A stretch of 64,000 bases of DNA from Syngnathus acus (lineage: Eukaryota > Chordata > Actinopteri > Syngnathiformes > Syngnathidae), in NCBI RefSeq assembly GCF_901709675.1, contig NC_051101.1:3473501-3537500 (forward strand), read 5' to 3'. Below the pieces are notes generated by a model. It was not told the origin of the DNA. It made no database searches and saw nothing but the letters and a program-made list of their open reading frames with translations. This document shows positions 44,979 through 63,001 of this stretch, piece after piece; the stretch's first letter is position 1, and each line of letters begins with the position of its first letter. The translations under genes were made by a program, and so were the position numbers.

Positions 44979-45690
44979 TGTCGCTTGAACCCGTGGGAAC
45001 ATTTTAGAGACTCTGAGACTGAGCCGTTGAATCGACCCCAGCAACCAACCAGCCGTTCGCACAGAGGCTATTTTTCTACCGGATGGAAGAGGACGACTCC
45101 CGTTTCCAAACGATCCAGTTTTGACCAGCCACACTGTTTACAGAGTTTATCGAAGCATCTTTGGAAGGGGGAACCTGTGAGACGTTTTGACAGCTATGCA
45201 GTGGGAGCCTCGCTGTCGACCAGCTTCTCTTTTCTGCATCGTTACTCCCCCAACAGCGAGGGGAATGCTGTTTGTTTTTCTTCTTCTTGTTTTTTTGATC
45301 AGGCCTCTCTCTCTCTTCATGGACATGTTTTCATTGCAGTCATGTTTGAAACAATTTGCTCAGCTCCTGTTAGAATACTACTTGGACATTTGTACAAAAC
45401 ATCATCAAACAAAGTGAATACAATATCGTTTTTTAGCTGTTTACTTTTAGGCATGAAAATTTCAAAGCAACCAACGTTTTTACTTTGTACTTTGAGTTCC
45501 AAAAAAAGCAGTCTCTTATTTTATTGCTATTTATTTGTCATGTTTGTAAAGCCAGACCATTCTTTATGCATTCATTTATTTATATTATTTATTTGATGCC
45601 GTTAGCATATACTAACTTATCATTTGGAACAGAGTGCATCTAGGTTATACCTTCTGTAAGATCTTCATAACAAATAAAGCAAAATATTTT
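44979..45690 (+). other. lmtk3 3' UTR
   Basis: From the stop to the AATAAA at 45673-45678 (CAAATAAAGC) is about 700 bases. No other frame is credible; the open frames here lack homology that I recognise. A further possible signal lies near 46063. Confidence 0.55.
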
Positions 45691-46189
45691 CCCAGACGTC
45701 TTAATTGCGCCCAAAAAGTATTTTGTATAATTTTACCTGTCAATATATTCCAATCTGTATGATAGTTTGTCCTGTAATATTTCATTTCCCTCAATGTCTC
45801 TGTATGTATTGTTTAGCGAAGTTGTCATTCTTTTCAAGAAGTGTAGCTTAGCATGAAAAACTAAAAAAAAAAAAAAGCTTTTCATCAGTAAATATTTTCA
45901 TTTTTATTGTCTGTGTATATGATGAATTTATTTTCTACAAATAACAGTCCATTATGCAGTCAAGGTTCATATAGTTTGTTTAGACTGTTTTAGTGTTCGT
46001 TTACCAAACTGTATTGTTTTAAGGAATTGATTTCAAGGGATAATGTAAAAACAAAGGGGGAAAATAAAAATTACAAAATGCAGATTTTCATTTGAATGCT
46101 CTATGAATTGAGTCAAAAATCAAATCATATGACTTCAACCAGTAGGTGTCAGTAATGGCCATTGAAGCTGGTGCCACCGGTACAAAACA

Positions 46190-46227
46190 TTATTAGGTAC
46201 ACCGCCATTTTCAAGTGTACCTAATAA
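46190..46227. repeat. Perfect 13-bp hairpin, MITE-like fragment
   Basis: TTATTAGGTACAC and GTGTACCTAATAA are perfect inverted copies around a 12-base loop. Related GTGTACCTAAT words recur at about 46330. GGTACACC/ACCTAATAA words are common in teleost dispersed repeats, so this is probably a repeat remnant. Confidence 0.6.
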
Positions 46228-46369
46228 CAGGCCACTTTATTAGGGAAATATCATGGTCAAAGGTCACAGGTGTCAAGCTCTAGTCCTCGGGGCCACATAT
46301 TGGAACGCGGCCCCGATGTACGCACCCAGTGTACCTAATGGAGTGTCCGAACGAGTCGTGAATTCCATG

Positions 46370-46580
46370 GTCACTTCCTAAAGTGATTCGTTCACTCTCG
46401 TTCACTGAACAAAATGGTTCTTTTGAACAAATCGTTCACAAAAAACGGATCAGTGTGTGTGTGTGTGTGTGTGTGTATGTGAGGGTGGGACGATTCGTAG
46501 AACGATTCATTCGAACGGGTCTTTTGAGTGGACTGATTCTAAAGATTCAGTTCACTTAAAAGAACCGGAATGCACATCAC
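46370..46580. repeat. GATTCGTTC-rich dispersed repeat with (GT)n
   Basis: Several GATTCGTTC and GAACGATTC words in both senses, with GTTCTTTTGAAC and AAAAGAACC, flank a (GT)12 run at 46453-46476. This word set is familiar from teleost non-autonomous DNA transposons. The boundaries and family are uncertain. Confidence 0.45.
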
Positions 46581-46599
46581 GATCGCCAACTTTGACGGA

Positions 46600-46757
46600 A
46601 TTTCCCATAAAGCCATTCTGCTTCGGTGACGCCATAACAACGCGACAAGTGTTGTCTGCTCCAGCATTTTTTTTCCACAAAGAAGGGAAAACTAAAGTCT
46701 TTTCGGATTATTTAGCACGCTTGTGTGCTTCTATTATTAGTCTCCTGAACGTTCGAG
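46600..46757 (+). promoter_or_regulatory. prpf31 promoter and non-coding first exon
   Basis: GGTGACGCCAT near 46626 is CRE-like. A probable first exon ends at 46757 in CGTTCGAG before GTAAATC. The coding exon starts at 47256, directly after the acceptor TTCATACAG. Confidence 0.4.
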
Positions 46758-47255
46758 GTAAATCAATTTGCCTTTGAGAGGGTTTAATATCGTTAGCTGG
46801 CTACGTCTAACCTACGTTTGCTGGAAGCTATCGTAACGTAAACGCTATCTAATTGCTTCTTTGCACGTAGTTTGTTCTTTTTAATGCTATCCATGCATTG
46901 TATTGTTATTATTAGAGTATATTAATCCAAGAGTCCATAGCTTGTTGTTGCTGGACGGAAGACGTTGATGCCCTAGCATTTAGTTGACAAATGTTAGGGA
47001 GTCTGACTGACCTGCTAGTCCCACACTAAATATTCAATATTATATTGTACCATGCTGTGCATTTAGCATGTAAATGTATCATACAGTATAAGCATAATGG
47101 CCAAGACAGTATGTTAAATTTGGATGTTTAGGCCAAGCTGAAATGCTTGTCAACAGTTTGCAAGAGAAATACACCAGACCTGGAAAGGTCACAGGAAAGA
47201 CTGTTAGTATTTGGTTTTAAATATAAATGGTGACCATTTTTGCCTCTTCATACAG

Positions 47256-50141
47256 ATGTCTCTGGCAGACGAGCTTCTGGCAGACTTGGAGGAGGCAGGC
47301 GACGAAGGTGAGGATGGCCTGTATGCGGAAGGAGAGGAAGGCGACAGCGACGGCGAAGCCTCGCAGGCGAGGAACGATGGCGGGCTGGAGGACATCCCTG
47401 AGGAGATGGAAGTGGACTACAGTAAAGCAGACAGTGTCGCAGCCATTGCTAAACTCCGTAACAGCAAACAGGTACATCTCATGATTGGGAGATTGCATTG
47501 TAATGCCTGTTGATGTGGTCATTTCCTAAAGAAGCTGCTGTGTTAAAAGTTTTCAGATATCATGGAGAAGGTATCAGTATATGTCGGAAAGCAGCGCAAG
47601 ATTTCAGAGGGTGAGCTAAAATCCTGCAATGTTACAATTTTTTTTCATGAACAATTTTCATTGGTTCTTATAATTCTGTGTACATTACACGCCAGTCCAA
47701 ACTTGAACTTGCATGTAATATTATGTTGTGCACAATCATGCCTGCAGCTCTAATTGATGTAGATGCAGCGGAGAAGGTCCAAACTAATGTAAACTACAGT
47801 AAATAACTATTTCTTTCCCTCGCAACAGTATCAGGCCCCGTGGAGGCTGATCCAGAATACAGACTCATTGTAGCGGCCAATAATCTGACGGTAGAGATCG
47901 ACAACGAGCTCAGTGAGTGTGAATTCTCCGTTCCCCATTTCTTGGTTCCGGTGTGTGAAATCGACTCGTCATTTTCCTTCCAGGTATCATTCACAAGTTT
48001 ACACGCGACAAATACTCAAAGAGGTTCCCTGAGCTGGAGTCTCTGGTGCCCGATTCTTTGGATTACATCCGCACGGTCAAGGTGAGAAATTTCTCCTTTT
48101 TTTTTTTGGGTTGTGTGAGCTGTAAAAATTGAGTTTAAGAAATAATTTTACTCCAAACGAATAAAAAATGTGAATGGCAAAGCTACGGCCGAATCTGTTT
48201 GACTCAACGTTTGTGCTCAGGAGCTGGGCAACAACCTGGAGAAGTGCAAGAACAACGAGACTTTACAGCAGATCCTCACCAATGCGACCATCATGGTCGT
48301 GAGTGTCACAGCCTCCACCACGCAGGGGTGAGACCCGCCCTTAGCGTCACTCAGCAAATTCCAATCAACATGTAGCAGAATGCAATTTTTCAATCCTAAC
48401 TGTTGCATAGATCTCTGCTGAACGATGTGGAGCTGAATCACCTGGAGGAGTCGTGCGACATGGCCCTGGAGCTCAACCAGTCCAAGCACAGGATCTACGA
48501 GTATGTGGAGTCCAGGATGTCCTTCATCGCTCCCAATCTCTCCATCATCGTCGGAGCGTCTACAGCCGCCAAGATCATGGGTGACCCACCCCGCCCTGTC
48601 CCGTCGCCACGTTTCCTTGTGTCCTCTCCACTGTGCTCATCATCCTCGCTGCCGGGTCAGGTATCGCCGGGGGCCTGACCAACTTGTCCAAGATGCCCGC
48701 CTGCAATCTGATGTTACTGGGAGCGCAGAGGCGGACGCTGTCGGGCTTCAGCAGCACCTCCCTGCTGCCCCACACTGGCTTCATCTACCACTGCGACGTG
48801 GTGCAGACGCTACCCCCAGTAAGTCAGCCGTGCGCTTTTTCTTCTTTTTTTGTAACCCGAGTCAAAACAAAACAAAGCTCCACCAATCACTTCCATATAG
48901 TTCCTTGATGCCAAAATTCCACTAAATGGTGCCAAAGCAACACAGTGACCTTTTTTTTTTTTTTTTTTTTTTTTTAAGGACCTGAGGAGGAAGGCGGCCC
49001 GTTTGGTGTCTGCCAAATGCACGTTGGCTGCAAGAGTGGACAGTTTTCACGAGAGCTCTGACGGCAAGGTGGGCAGGCCTGGTCATGACGAGTCAACGTC
49101 TATTATCGGGTCTCACTCTACGACGTTTGCGCAGGTCGGTTATGACCTGAAAGAAGAAATCGAGAGGAAGTTCGACAAGTGGCAGGAGCCGCCGCCCGTC
49201 AAGCAGGTCAAACCGCTGCCTGCTCCTCTGGACGGCCAAAGGAAGAAAAGAGGAGGGAGGCGGTAGGCAATACACAAATGTCATTTTTGAAACTGCATAA
49301 TGTTGCCGATAGCCACTGTGACCTTTTGGAGCCTCTGCATCTGTTTGAAGGTATCGAAAGATGAAGGAGCGTCTGGGCTTGACTGAGATCAGGAAACATG
49401 CCAACAGGATGACCTTTGCTGAGGTATGCTAATGCTAGCACACTGGGCCACCAGACTCAACTATCCGGACTGTGAAACACCTGCTTTTTATGTGCTCGCA
49501 GATCGAGGACGACGCCTACCAGGAGGACCTGGGCTTCAGTCTGGGTCAGCTGGGCAAGAGCGGCAGCGGTCGCGTCAGGCAGGCGCAGGTCAATGACGCC
49601 ACCAAGGCCAGAATCTCCAAATCCCTCCAGGTGAGCTTTCAAAACCTTTAAAATAAAAGACCATATTTAGTGCTGCTTTTTTTTAAATGACCAGCCACCC
49701 CTCCAAAAAAAATGACCATGTGTATGAGGCTTTAAAAAAAAAAAACATGTTTAGTAAGGCTTTTTTGTCCATGTATAGTAAGGCTTGGAAAAATGGTCAG
49801 GATCAAGCAATCGTCTTTTCTGAACGTTTGTATGTTGTGCTTTGGCAACAGCGGACTTTGCAGAAGCAGAGCATGACGTACGGCGGCAAGTCCACGGTGA
49901 GAGATCGCTCGTCTGGGACCAGCTCCAGCGTGGCCTTCACTCCTCTCCAGGTGAAAACATCACAATATTTCTTTACCCTGAGCGCCACCTTTCGTCCCAG
50001 ATCGTCACAATTTCTTCTTATTGTCAGGGCCTGGAGATAGTCAACCCACAAGCTGCAGAGAAAAAGGTGGCTGAAGCCAACCAGAAGTATTTCTCCAACA
50101 TGGCCGAATTCGTCAAAGTCAAGAAGGAATCCAAGAACTGA
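47256..50141 (+). CDS. prpf31: PRPF31, U4/U6 snRNP splicing factor
   Basis: Exons: 47256-47471, 47550-47610, 47829-47912, 47984-48081, 48221-48327, 48411-48580, 48661-48818, 48979-49068, 49135-49262, 49351-49423, 49502-49630, 49852-49950 and 50028-50141, giving 508 aa (human 499). It starts MSLADELLADLEEAGDEGED. The Nop domain is clear (ELGNNLEKCKNNETLQQILT, SRMSFIAPNLSIIVGASTAA, LLPHTGFIYHCDVVQ), followed by EPPPVKQVKPLPAPLDGQRK, a basic RKKRGGRRYRKMKERLGLTE stretch and the conserved QGLEIVNPQAAEKK near the end. The protein binds the 15.5K-U4 snRNA complex and bridges U4/U6 with U5 to form the tri-snRNP. Loss of one human copy causes retinitis pigmentosa 11. The exon 2 acceptor is inferred at TTAAAAG before TTTTCAGATATC, because the nearer CAG breaks frame. 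Confidence 0.97.
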
Positions 50142-50180
50142 AAGCTTCACCTTTGGGTGTTGTGTTGACTTTTTTTTATT

Positions 50181-50186
50181 TCAATA
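50181..50186 (+). terminator. prpf31 poly(A) signal
   Basis: AATAAA in TTTCAATAAAACATT lies 40 bases after the prpf31 stop. Confidence 0.85.
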
Positions 50187-50205
50187 AAACATTTAACTAG
50201 ATTTA

Positions 50206-51777
50206 TTTGACTCAACACAGCCACCATGTAATTTGTCAAAAGTATTTATTGAAATGTGTACAATCCTGCTGTAGAACCCTGTAACATCTCCCATGCAGAG
50301 CTGTGACAAGACAATAGATACACTTGCCTTCCCGAAAAAAAATATTTTCCTTGATTTTCCTTTTTCACAGTCAACACCTCCCCCTTAGCAATCAGCTGCT
50401 TTGACACACAACAAATATTGTCACTGTAGTAGTACACATCTGAAATGATAATCATCATGATCAACATGAGTGCTTGAAAGGGGTAATAAAATACTTGAAG
50501 CAGCCCGGTGTGACCGCCCGCTTGGCTGTAGGGAGGGCCGGAACAACGGCGGGAGATGGAATTTTTTTAGGATTACTTTTTCAACACAGGATGCATGTAA
50601 ACAGTTTCAGTGCACATTCACTTGAACGAGTGAAAACCGGGATTATGGCTCAATCGATGATAAAATGAATTTTTATAGAGCTGGGGTATGGCCCCTATAG
50701 AAAACAATTTCATTGCCATCTATTTTGACGTGTTGCCAGATGGGGATTGAATTCAGCGTTAAAAGATCAGATACAAACAGTGACTCAGTTTCCCACCCTT
50801 GCTTTATAATTCAACATTTTTAAATGGAGGCGAGGACTTGTGGACATTCACTCGCCAAGAATCAACATCCCAAATCCTCGTGTAAAGATGTACTGAACGT
50901 TGTCTGACAAACACAAAGTCTATAATAATAATAATGCAAATGATTTAACTTAAAAACAAACTTTATTGGTAAAGAGAGGGAGTCAGAGACCAGTTCAATT
51001 GCATAGCAATTTAATCCAAGTCCGATTAGGACACTATCCCTGTCACAGGGAGAGGCCCTGTGGCCGCTCTCCGTCCGCCTTTTGTCTTCTCGTTGTTTAA
51101 ATGGACCACAACAATATCAATAAAACTATTGATAACCGCTCACTATGTCGAAAAGTGACCGTGACAGGATTTTAAAACGAAGCCAATCCTACGCACCGTG
51201 ACTAAAACGTCCACTGTACCTCCCTGTTCTAGACCAGAAAGTTACAGTAAATACAAGATGGGCAGTTGATTTAATCAAGAAAATGTTTTTGTCAAAAAGG
51301 CGTCCGGGATCGTGTACACAGAATGTTTTTTTTTTGTTTTTTTTTGAAGGAACGAAAAAACAGAAACGGTAAGAAACATGCATTAGAGGGAGGGTCGGGC
51401 TTTCCTAATGCCACATAGAGAGTGCGCACACAAACAGGCACAAACGCACGCCTCGCGCGGCAACCCTCTCGGCTCAGGCAGCGCGAGGAAGTTTGATCGA
51501 AGGGGACGAGGAAGAGCAGCCCATAGGGCGCTTTTTTTTCCCCCCCGTTTGGTCAAGGGCCAGGCGCTACTTAAGCGAGGGGGACTCGGCGTGAGACGCA
51601 GCCTATACATACGCCGCTCTTCGCTTTGATTTTTTTTGTGTGTTTACTTTTGTTGGTTTTTCGAGGGGAGAGCGTTTTCTACTACACATCACAATCTCTA
51701 TCCACAGTTTGGAGTTCAGCCTCGGAATGTCGACAGCAGTTCATTTGTGGCTCTCGGTGTCCTCCGGGAGGGGGCGG
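50206..51777 (-). other. cnot3 3' UTR and convergent spacer
   Basis: No exon was found. Minus-strand AATAAA signals lie at 50962-50967 (CCAATAAAG, about 810 bases after the cnot3 stop) and near 50250. If the latter is used, the cnot3 and prpf31 transcripts nearly meet or overlap tail to tail. T runs lie near 51325-51345 and 51532-51539. Confidence 0.5.
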
Positions 51778-58741
<6,964 letters not shown>

Positions 58742-58772
58742 GGCTCTGACTACGACGATGTCCACATTCCGT

Positions 58773-59650
58773 CTGTCACAAAGTTAGCTGTATGAGCGAA
58801 GTGTGAGTGGAGGAGGAAAATGCAACACATTTAACACTCAGCGCATCAAACAGAGCACAATTGCTCAAACCATCTTGCACGGTTGCCCCGCCACACTCGA
58901 ACTGATGTTATTGAGCGCTCCGCTCTTATTAACTGCACGCATTCAAATGCACACTCTTGCACAACATCTACACGGCGGTTTCGTCGATATGCATATAAAC
59001 AAAATAGCTTTTAGCAATATTATGACAGATCTGGTTGGCAGCTAGTCAGCTAACGCTAATGCTTAGCCAGCTGCTAAGCTCGGCCACCTCGCTCGAGTAC
59101 AAACGGGCTCGCTTTTAAACAAGTAGCACGATGCATATCGGTGGAAGGACGTCGCATCTATGCAATAATGTATGCATAGCTTAGGTATAGTGGCTCTGCG
59201 TGGTGAAATGCACAATATTTCAGAAAACGTTCACGTCGTAAACCTGCTAGCTAATTTGTCTTTCTGGCTAGCTAAGGCATAAAAATGCTAGCTAGCGGCT
59301 CGGCTAGCCATATTTAGGAAAAAGGGAAACTGGGTCGAGCCGACTATCAAGAGTCACACTTTTTTGCAACGACATTTACCTATGATATGGGCTTTCGTTT
59401 GTCTTTTTTTCAATAACAGCCAAACTTATTCCAGAAAGTCTTCTTTACTTCCAAATTGTGTTTTCTTTTCGACAAGCTCGTTCTCTGGAATATAGCTGAA
59501 GTGAAGATGGACGGTTGCTAAAAGATCCCACCTCTGCATTCACAGCCCGCCCTAAATCCCATCTACGAGCTGTGATTGGGCGAAAGTTGTGTCTGTCTCG
59601 AATAGACTTCCGCTGGGACGACGGGCCAGCCATTGGTTCGGATATGTGAT
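58773..59650 (-). promoter_or_regulatory. cnot3 5' region and promoter
   Basis: The coding start exon probably begins at 58772 after TTTGTGACAG. A probable non-coding exon ends (minus sense) at 59380, in CATATCATAG before GTAAAT. Minus-strand CCAAT boxes lie at 59575-59579 and 59632-59636. Many GCTAGC-like words occur at 59040-59310 without a clear role. No other gene is visible here. Confidence 0.4.
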
Positions 59651-60334
59651 GAATTATGACCGCATATCCACAAACAGCACAGAATTGTCTTTTAATTGTG
59701 TGTTTTTTTATGCCTAACACAAACTCAATTGTAATGTTTATCCCATAAATTTTGTTCCCATCATTTTATTGTTGTAATGTAACAACTAGGCCACACTGGT
59801 AAACCGCTGCCATTCCTGCTTAACAAAGTGCAGTGAGATTCTCCATTAGGGATAAAAGTGTTGTATATTGATATTTGTTTCTTTCTTGTTAAATTAGAAA
59901 TCATTAACAAGATCAGTGTCATTGCATACATTAATGTTATTAATAACAAAGTAATGTAAGCAGATTTCAAAAGTGTGTATCAAACTGGTAGCCTTTTACA
60001 TTGATCAGTACCCAGGAAGTAGCTCTCAGTTTTAAAAAGGTAAGTGACTCCTGATCGACAGCATTCTGCTTTTAATGTTTGTAATCAACATTTCAAAACC
60101 CGTAAAAGATTGAATTTTTAAATATTTGATACAAACTATTGACAACAGATCAACAAATCAAATCTGCAAATAACAATGTGCAAAAATGTAATGCAAAAAG
60201 TGTTGAGAAAAAAAAAACTAATTGTTAGAATGGGATGTCATTCTACAAGACAAAACATCCAAATATGACAGTACCTGCATACTAACTGAAGTTGTCACAT
60301 GGTGTGCCTCTTAATGTACATGCATTTATTTCTG
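59651..60334. other. Spacer between cnot3 promoter and tfpt end
   Basis: AT-rich, with no exon seen. A minus-strand AATAAA at 60325-60330 lies only four bases after the tfpt stop, so tfpt transcripts may end within this stretch. Confidence 0.5.
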
Positions 60335-61471
60335 TCAATGTGATAGTGAGGTTGGGCTTGGCATGTCACCAAACTGCGCGTCCGACAACACCGACATGTC
60401 GGCTTCATTCTGGGGAGAAAGGCAATTGAACCGTTTATCAAAGCGACTATTCAATCAATATACACAGTGAACCACACCAACCATAATGTAGTGGCAGAAC
60501 ACTTTAACGAAATTTGGATCAGCCAAAAGCCTACTTGTAAATCTTTGTCCTTCTCTTGCTTGGGCGTCACGTGTCTTTTCTTCTTGGGCCCGGAAGGATG
60601 GTGAAAAGCGGGAGATGAGGCAGATCCTGAGACGCCGTTTATACGATCATCCACAGCCCCGGCAGCGACATCCGAAAGTGCTCCAGGCTCATCCTGGGAC
60701 ACATTTTTCAAGTGCAATATTATAAATCAAGATTTAGGTGATTTTTTTTTTAAACATCAGCTGTAAAATACAAAGCATGGTAAAAATTATCATTATGTAA
60801 CAGGTGACCTCCAGCAGCATGGTGAGCTGAGCATTTCTGTAGTCATCTCCGTGAGCATCAAGGGTCTTCATGAGGAACCTGTAATGGAGCCAAAGTAAAA
60901 AAAGATTAAAAGAGGGGCCTTAATAAAATTCGATGCAAGTCAAACCATTTCCTACCGTCTTTCCTTCTTCAAACGTCGTGTCAGTCTTTGGACTTGGTGA
61001 AGGCGACCGAGGATTTTGTGATTCACCTGCGTGAAACGGATGGCACTTCTGATTATCCAAATGCTCGAAACAAATTTGCCTGGAGATGAACACAGACGAG
61101 ACCTGTTCAATCTCTTTGCACCGTCTGTTCAGCGCCAGATATTTCCTCTTATCAAGAATTCTTCTCTCTTCGTCCTCTGGGGCGGCGCTCTCCAACAGTT
61201 CACTGCCCCCTGGGCCCAATTCCACCTGCAGGCAAAGCAATATACTATATTCATACTGTTGATTAAGAGGGCTCACCGTCAGTATTCTTTGCAGAGGATA
61301 ATGAATATATGACTGTGAGTTGTTTGTCTTTAGTTGAACAGAAATCTTCACAACAAATGACATGTACATTACCTCCCCAGGTCCAAGCTCCACACCACCT
61401 GGCTCCAGTTCTGCTTCCAGGATGTGACCCCCAAATAGAGGAGGGAGTGCCAAACCAGAAAAGTCCTCCAT
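60335..61471 (-). CDS. tfpt: TFPT, INO80 complex subunit (FB1)
   Basis: Coding exons in transcript order: 61471-61373, 61225-61103, 61026-60956, 60878-60809, 60693-60535 and 60409-60335, giving 198 aa (human about 253). The N-terminus holds the family motif ALPPLFGGHILEAELE. The central coiled-coil region reads RKYLALNRRCKEIEQ, then VNHKILGRLHQVQRLTRRLK and FLMKTLDAHGDDYRNAQLTM. A basic PKKKRHVTPKQEK follows, and the end is short and acidic. TFPT (INO80F) binds the INO80 chromatin remodeller and was found as a TCF3 fusion partner in leukaemia. It is shorter than human mainly in the Pro-rich C-terminal part. Exon 1 probably begins at 61508 after CTTTCTTTGCAG. Confidence 0.93.
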
Positions 61472-61847
61472 TACCTGGGATGGGAGCTAAGAGATGGGCC
61501 ACCTTAAACTGCAAAGAAAGACAACACTAGACTTAGACTAAAACTTATTAACAACCCTCCATGGGGAAAAATAACCTAAATATTTGTTGCAAGAATCGTC
61601 ATGAATCATTCAGCACAGCTCTATGTTGATGAAGTGCAATATGATGCTGTCCAATAAAATAATTCTGCCAGTGTGTGTTTTTGGCGTTTTCTGACGTGTT
61701 CATTGTTTGTGTACGAGATGGCAAAATTTGAATGCTGAATGCCGCAGCCATTTATTGTCGTTGAGGTGTTTAGATAACAGTGAATAATAAATAACTTAAT
61801 TGTAAGAAAAGTACGTACAGTACAATCATTAGCGGTGTGTAACTCAC

Positions 61848-62124
61848 CGAATTTAGCAGTCGATGTCCAGTCAAATTCACGACGCTCTCCTCAAAGTTGA
61901 GAAACAAACATTTCAAATAACACATTAAAAGCACCTAGTTATTTATGAAAATGGCTATTGAATGCTTTATTAACGCACAACAGAGACGAAATGAGAATTA
62001 ACAGTGGCTTCTGACTTCGCATCGACTCTGTTTACGTGCAGAAGTCGCGTGAGTTATACGTCACAACGATGACACAACTACATTTCCCATGAGCCACCAG
62101 TTCGTTTCTACGTCATAAACCAAG
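61848..62124. promoter_or_regulatory. Bidirectional tfpt-ndufa3 promoter
   Basis: A tfpt non-coding exon probably spans 61848 to about 61990 on the minus strand (donor GTGAGTTAC at 61847-61839). The ndufa3 start is at 62125, so about 130 bases separate the two units. Within them are two CRE-like TACGTCA sites (62058-62064 and 62110-62116), and ACTACATTTCCCA at 62077-62089, matching the core of the ZNF143/THAP11 motif. A YY1-type CAAGATGGCGG covers the ndufa3 start. Confidence 0.6.
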
Positions 62125-62941
62125 ATGGCGGGTACGTGTGTATTTTGTCTTTTTCGAAATGGCAATCGGTTGAATTAAACATTTATATTTCTAAATTCAT
62201 TGATGCATTGTGTAAATAGCTTCCTTTGAAAGCCATCAGAAACGCTAATTGCAGTGTAGACTTAGAATTATTAAGTATGACCTTGAGTTTATTGCTAACG
62301 TTGGCTAACGTTAGCCTTTCGTGCATTGACAGCAAAGAACCTGCAGTAAAATATACGAATTAAGAAAATACTAATCAACGTCTGTGTCGGGGTTGCAGCT
62401 TTTTTAAAGAATGCGTGGAATAAGGAGCCTGTCATCTTCGTCTCATGCACGATTGGACTAATGGGTGAGTTAACAACGAAACAGTATTGCCGTAGGGTAT
62501 TTTTGTTCAATTAAATACTAATTATGACGTCTTTTGCCAGGTCTAGCGCTCCCAGTAATAAGTCCACTCACAAAGTATTCAGGAATGATCAATTCGGCAG
62601 TGCCATATAACTACCCAGGTAAATTCTCTCACTGTGACAACCTGCTCATGGATTTATTTACTAATGGCTATCATTACAGTTGTCCATATGACAATGGTAC
62701 ACAAGTTTACTTCTGTGGATACATTCCAGACCTGACCAAATGGAAAAAACATTTTTACTCCCACATATTTTAAAAACCTTTATGGAGTAATACCTGTATC
62801 TCTCCCAAGTTTTTGCTGTGCCTAATATCTCAAATGTTCCCTATCGCAGTTCCTGTGCGAGATGACGGAAACCTGCCAGATGTTCCCGTGCATCCGTGTG
62901 AGCAAAGGGGAGAGAGGCTGCAATGGCTCAAAGACCTTTGA
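62125..62941 (+). CDS. ndufa3: NDUFA3, complex I accessory subunit (B9)
   Basis: Coding exons: 62125-62131, 62399-62464, 62541-62618 and 62850-62941, giving 80 aa (human 84). The first coding exon carries only seven bases. The protein reads [20 protein letters not shown], then a single membrane segment, then [20 protein letters not shown] and [15 protein letters not shown], ending LQWLKDL. It is a supernumerary subunit of mitochondrial NADH:ubiquinone oxidoreductase with one inner-membrane helix. It is slightly shorter than human at the N-terminus. All junctions are GT-AG and in phase. Confidence 0.95.
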
Positions 62942-62995
62942 CTTTAACATTCTTCCTCTCTTTGTTCTCCCTCTCCGTATTTGTCAATATCCCAC

Positions 62996-63001
62996 AATAA
63001 A
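62996..63001 (+). terminator. ndufa3 poly(A) signal
   Basis: AATAAA in CCACAATAAAAATTG lies 54 bases after the ndufa3 stop. Confidence 0.8.

Larger units (their letters stand above)
45691..46689. other. Spacer between lmtk3 and prpf31
   Basis: AT-rich spacer with no exon seen. It contains an A run near 45862-45876, the hairpin repeat at 46190-46227 and the GTTC-rich repeat from about 46370. Confidence 0.55.
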
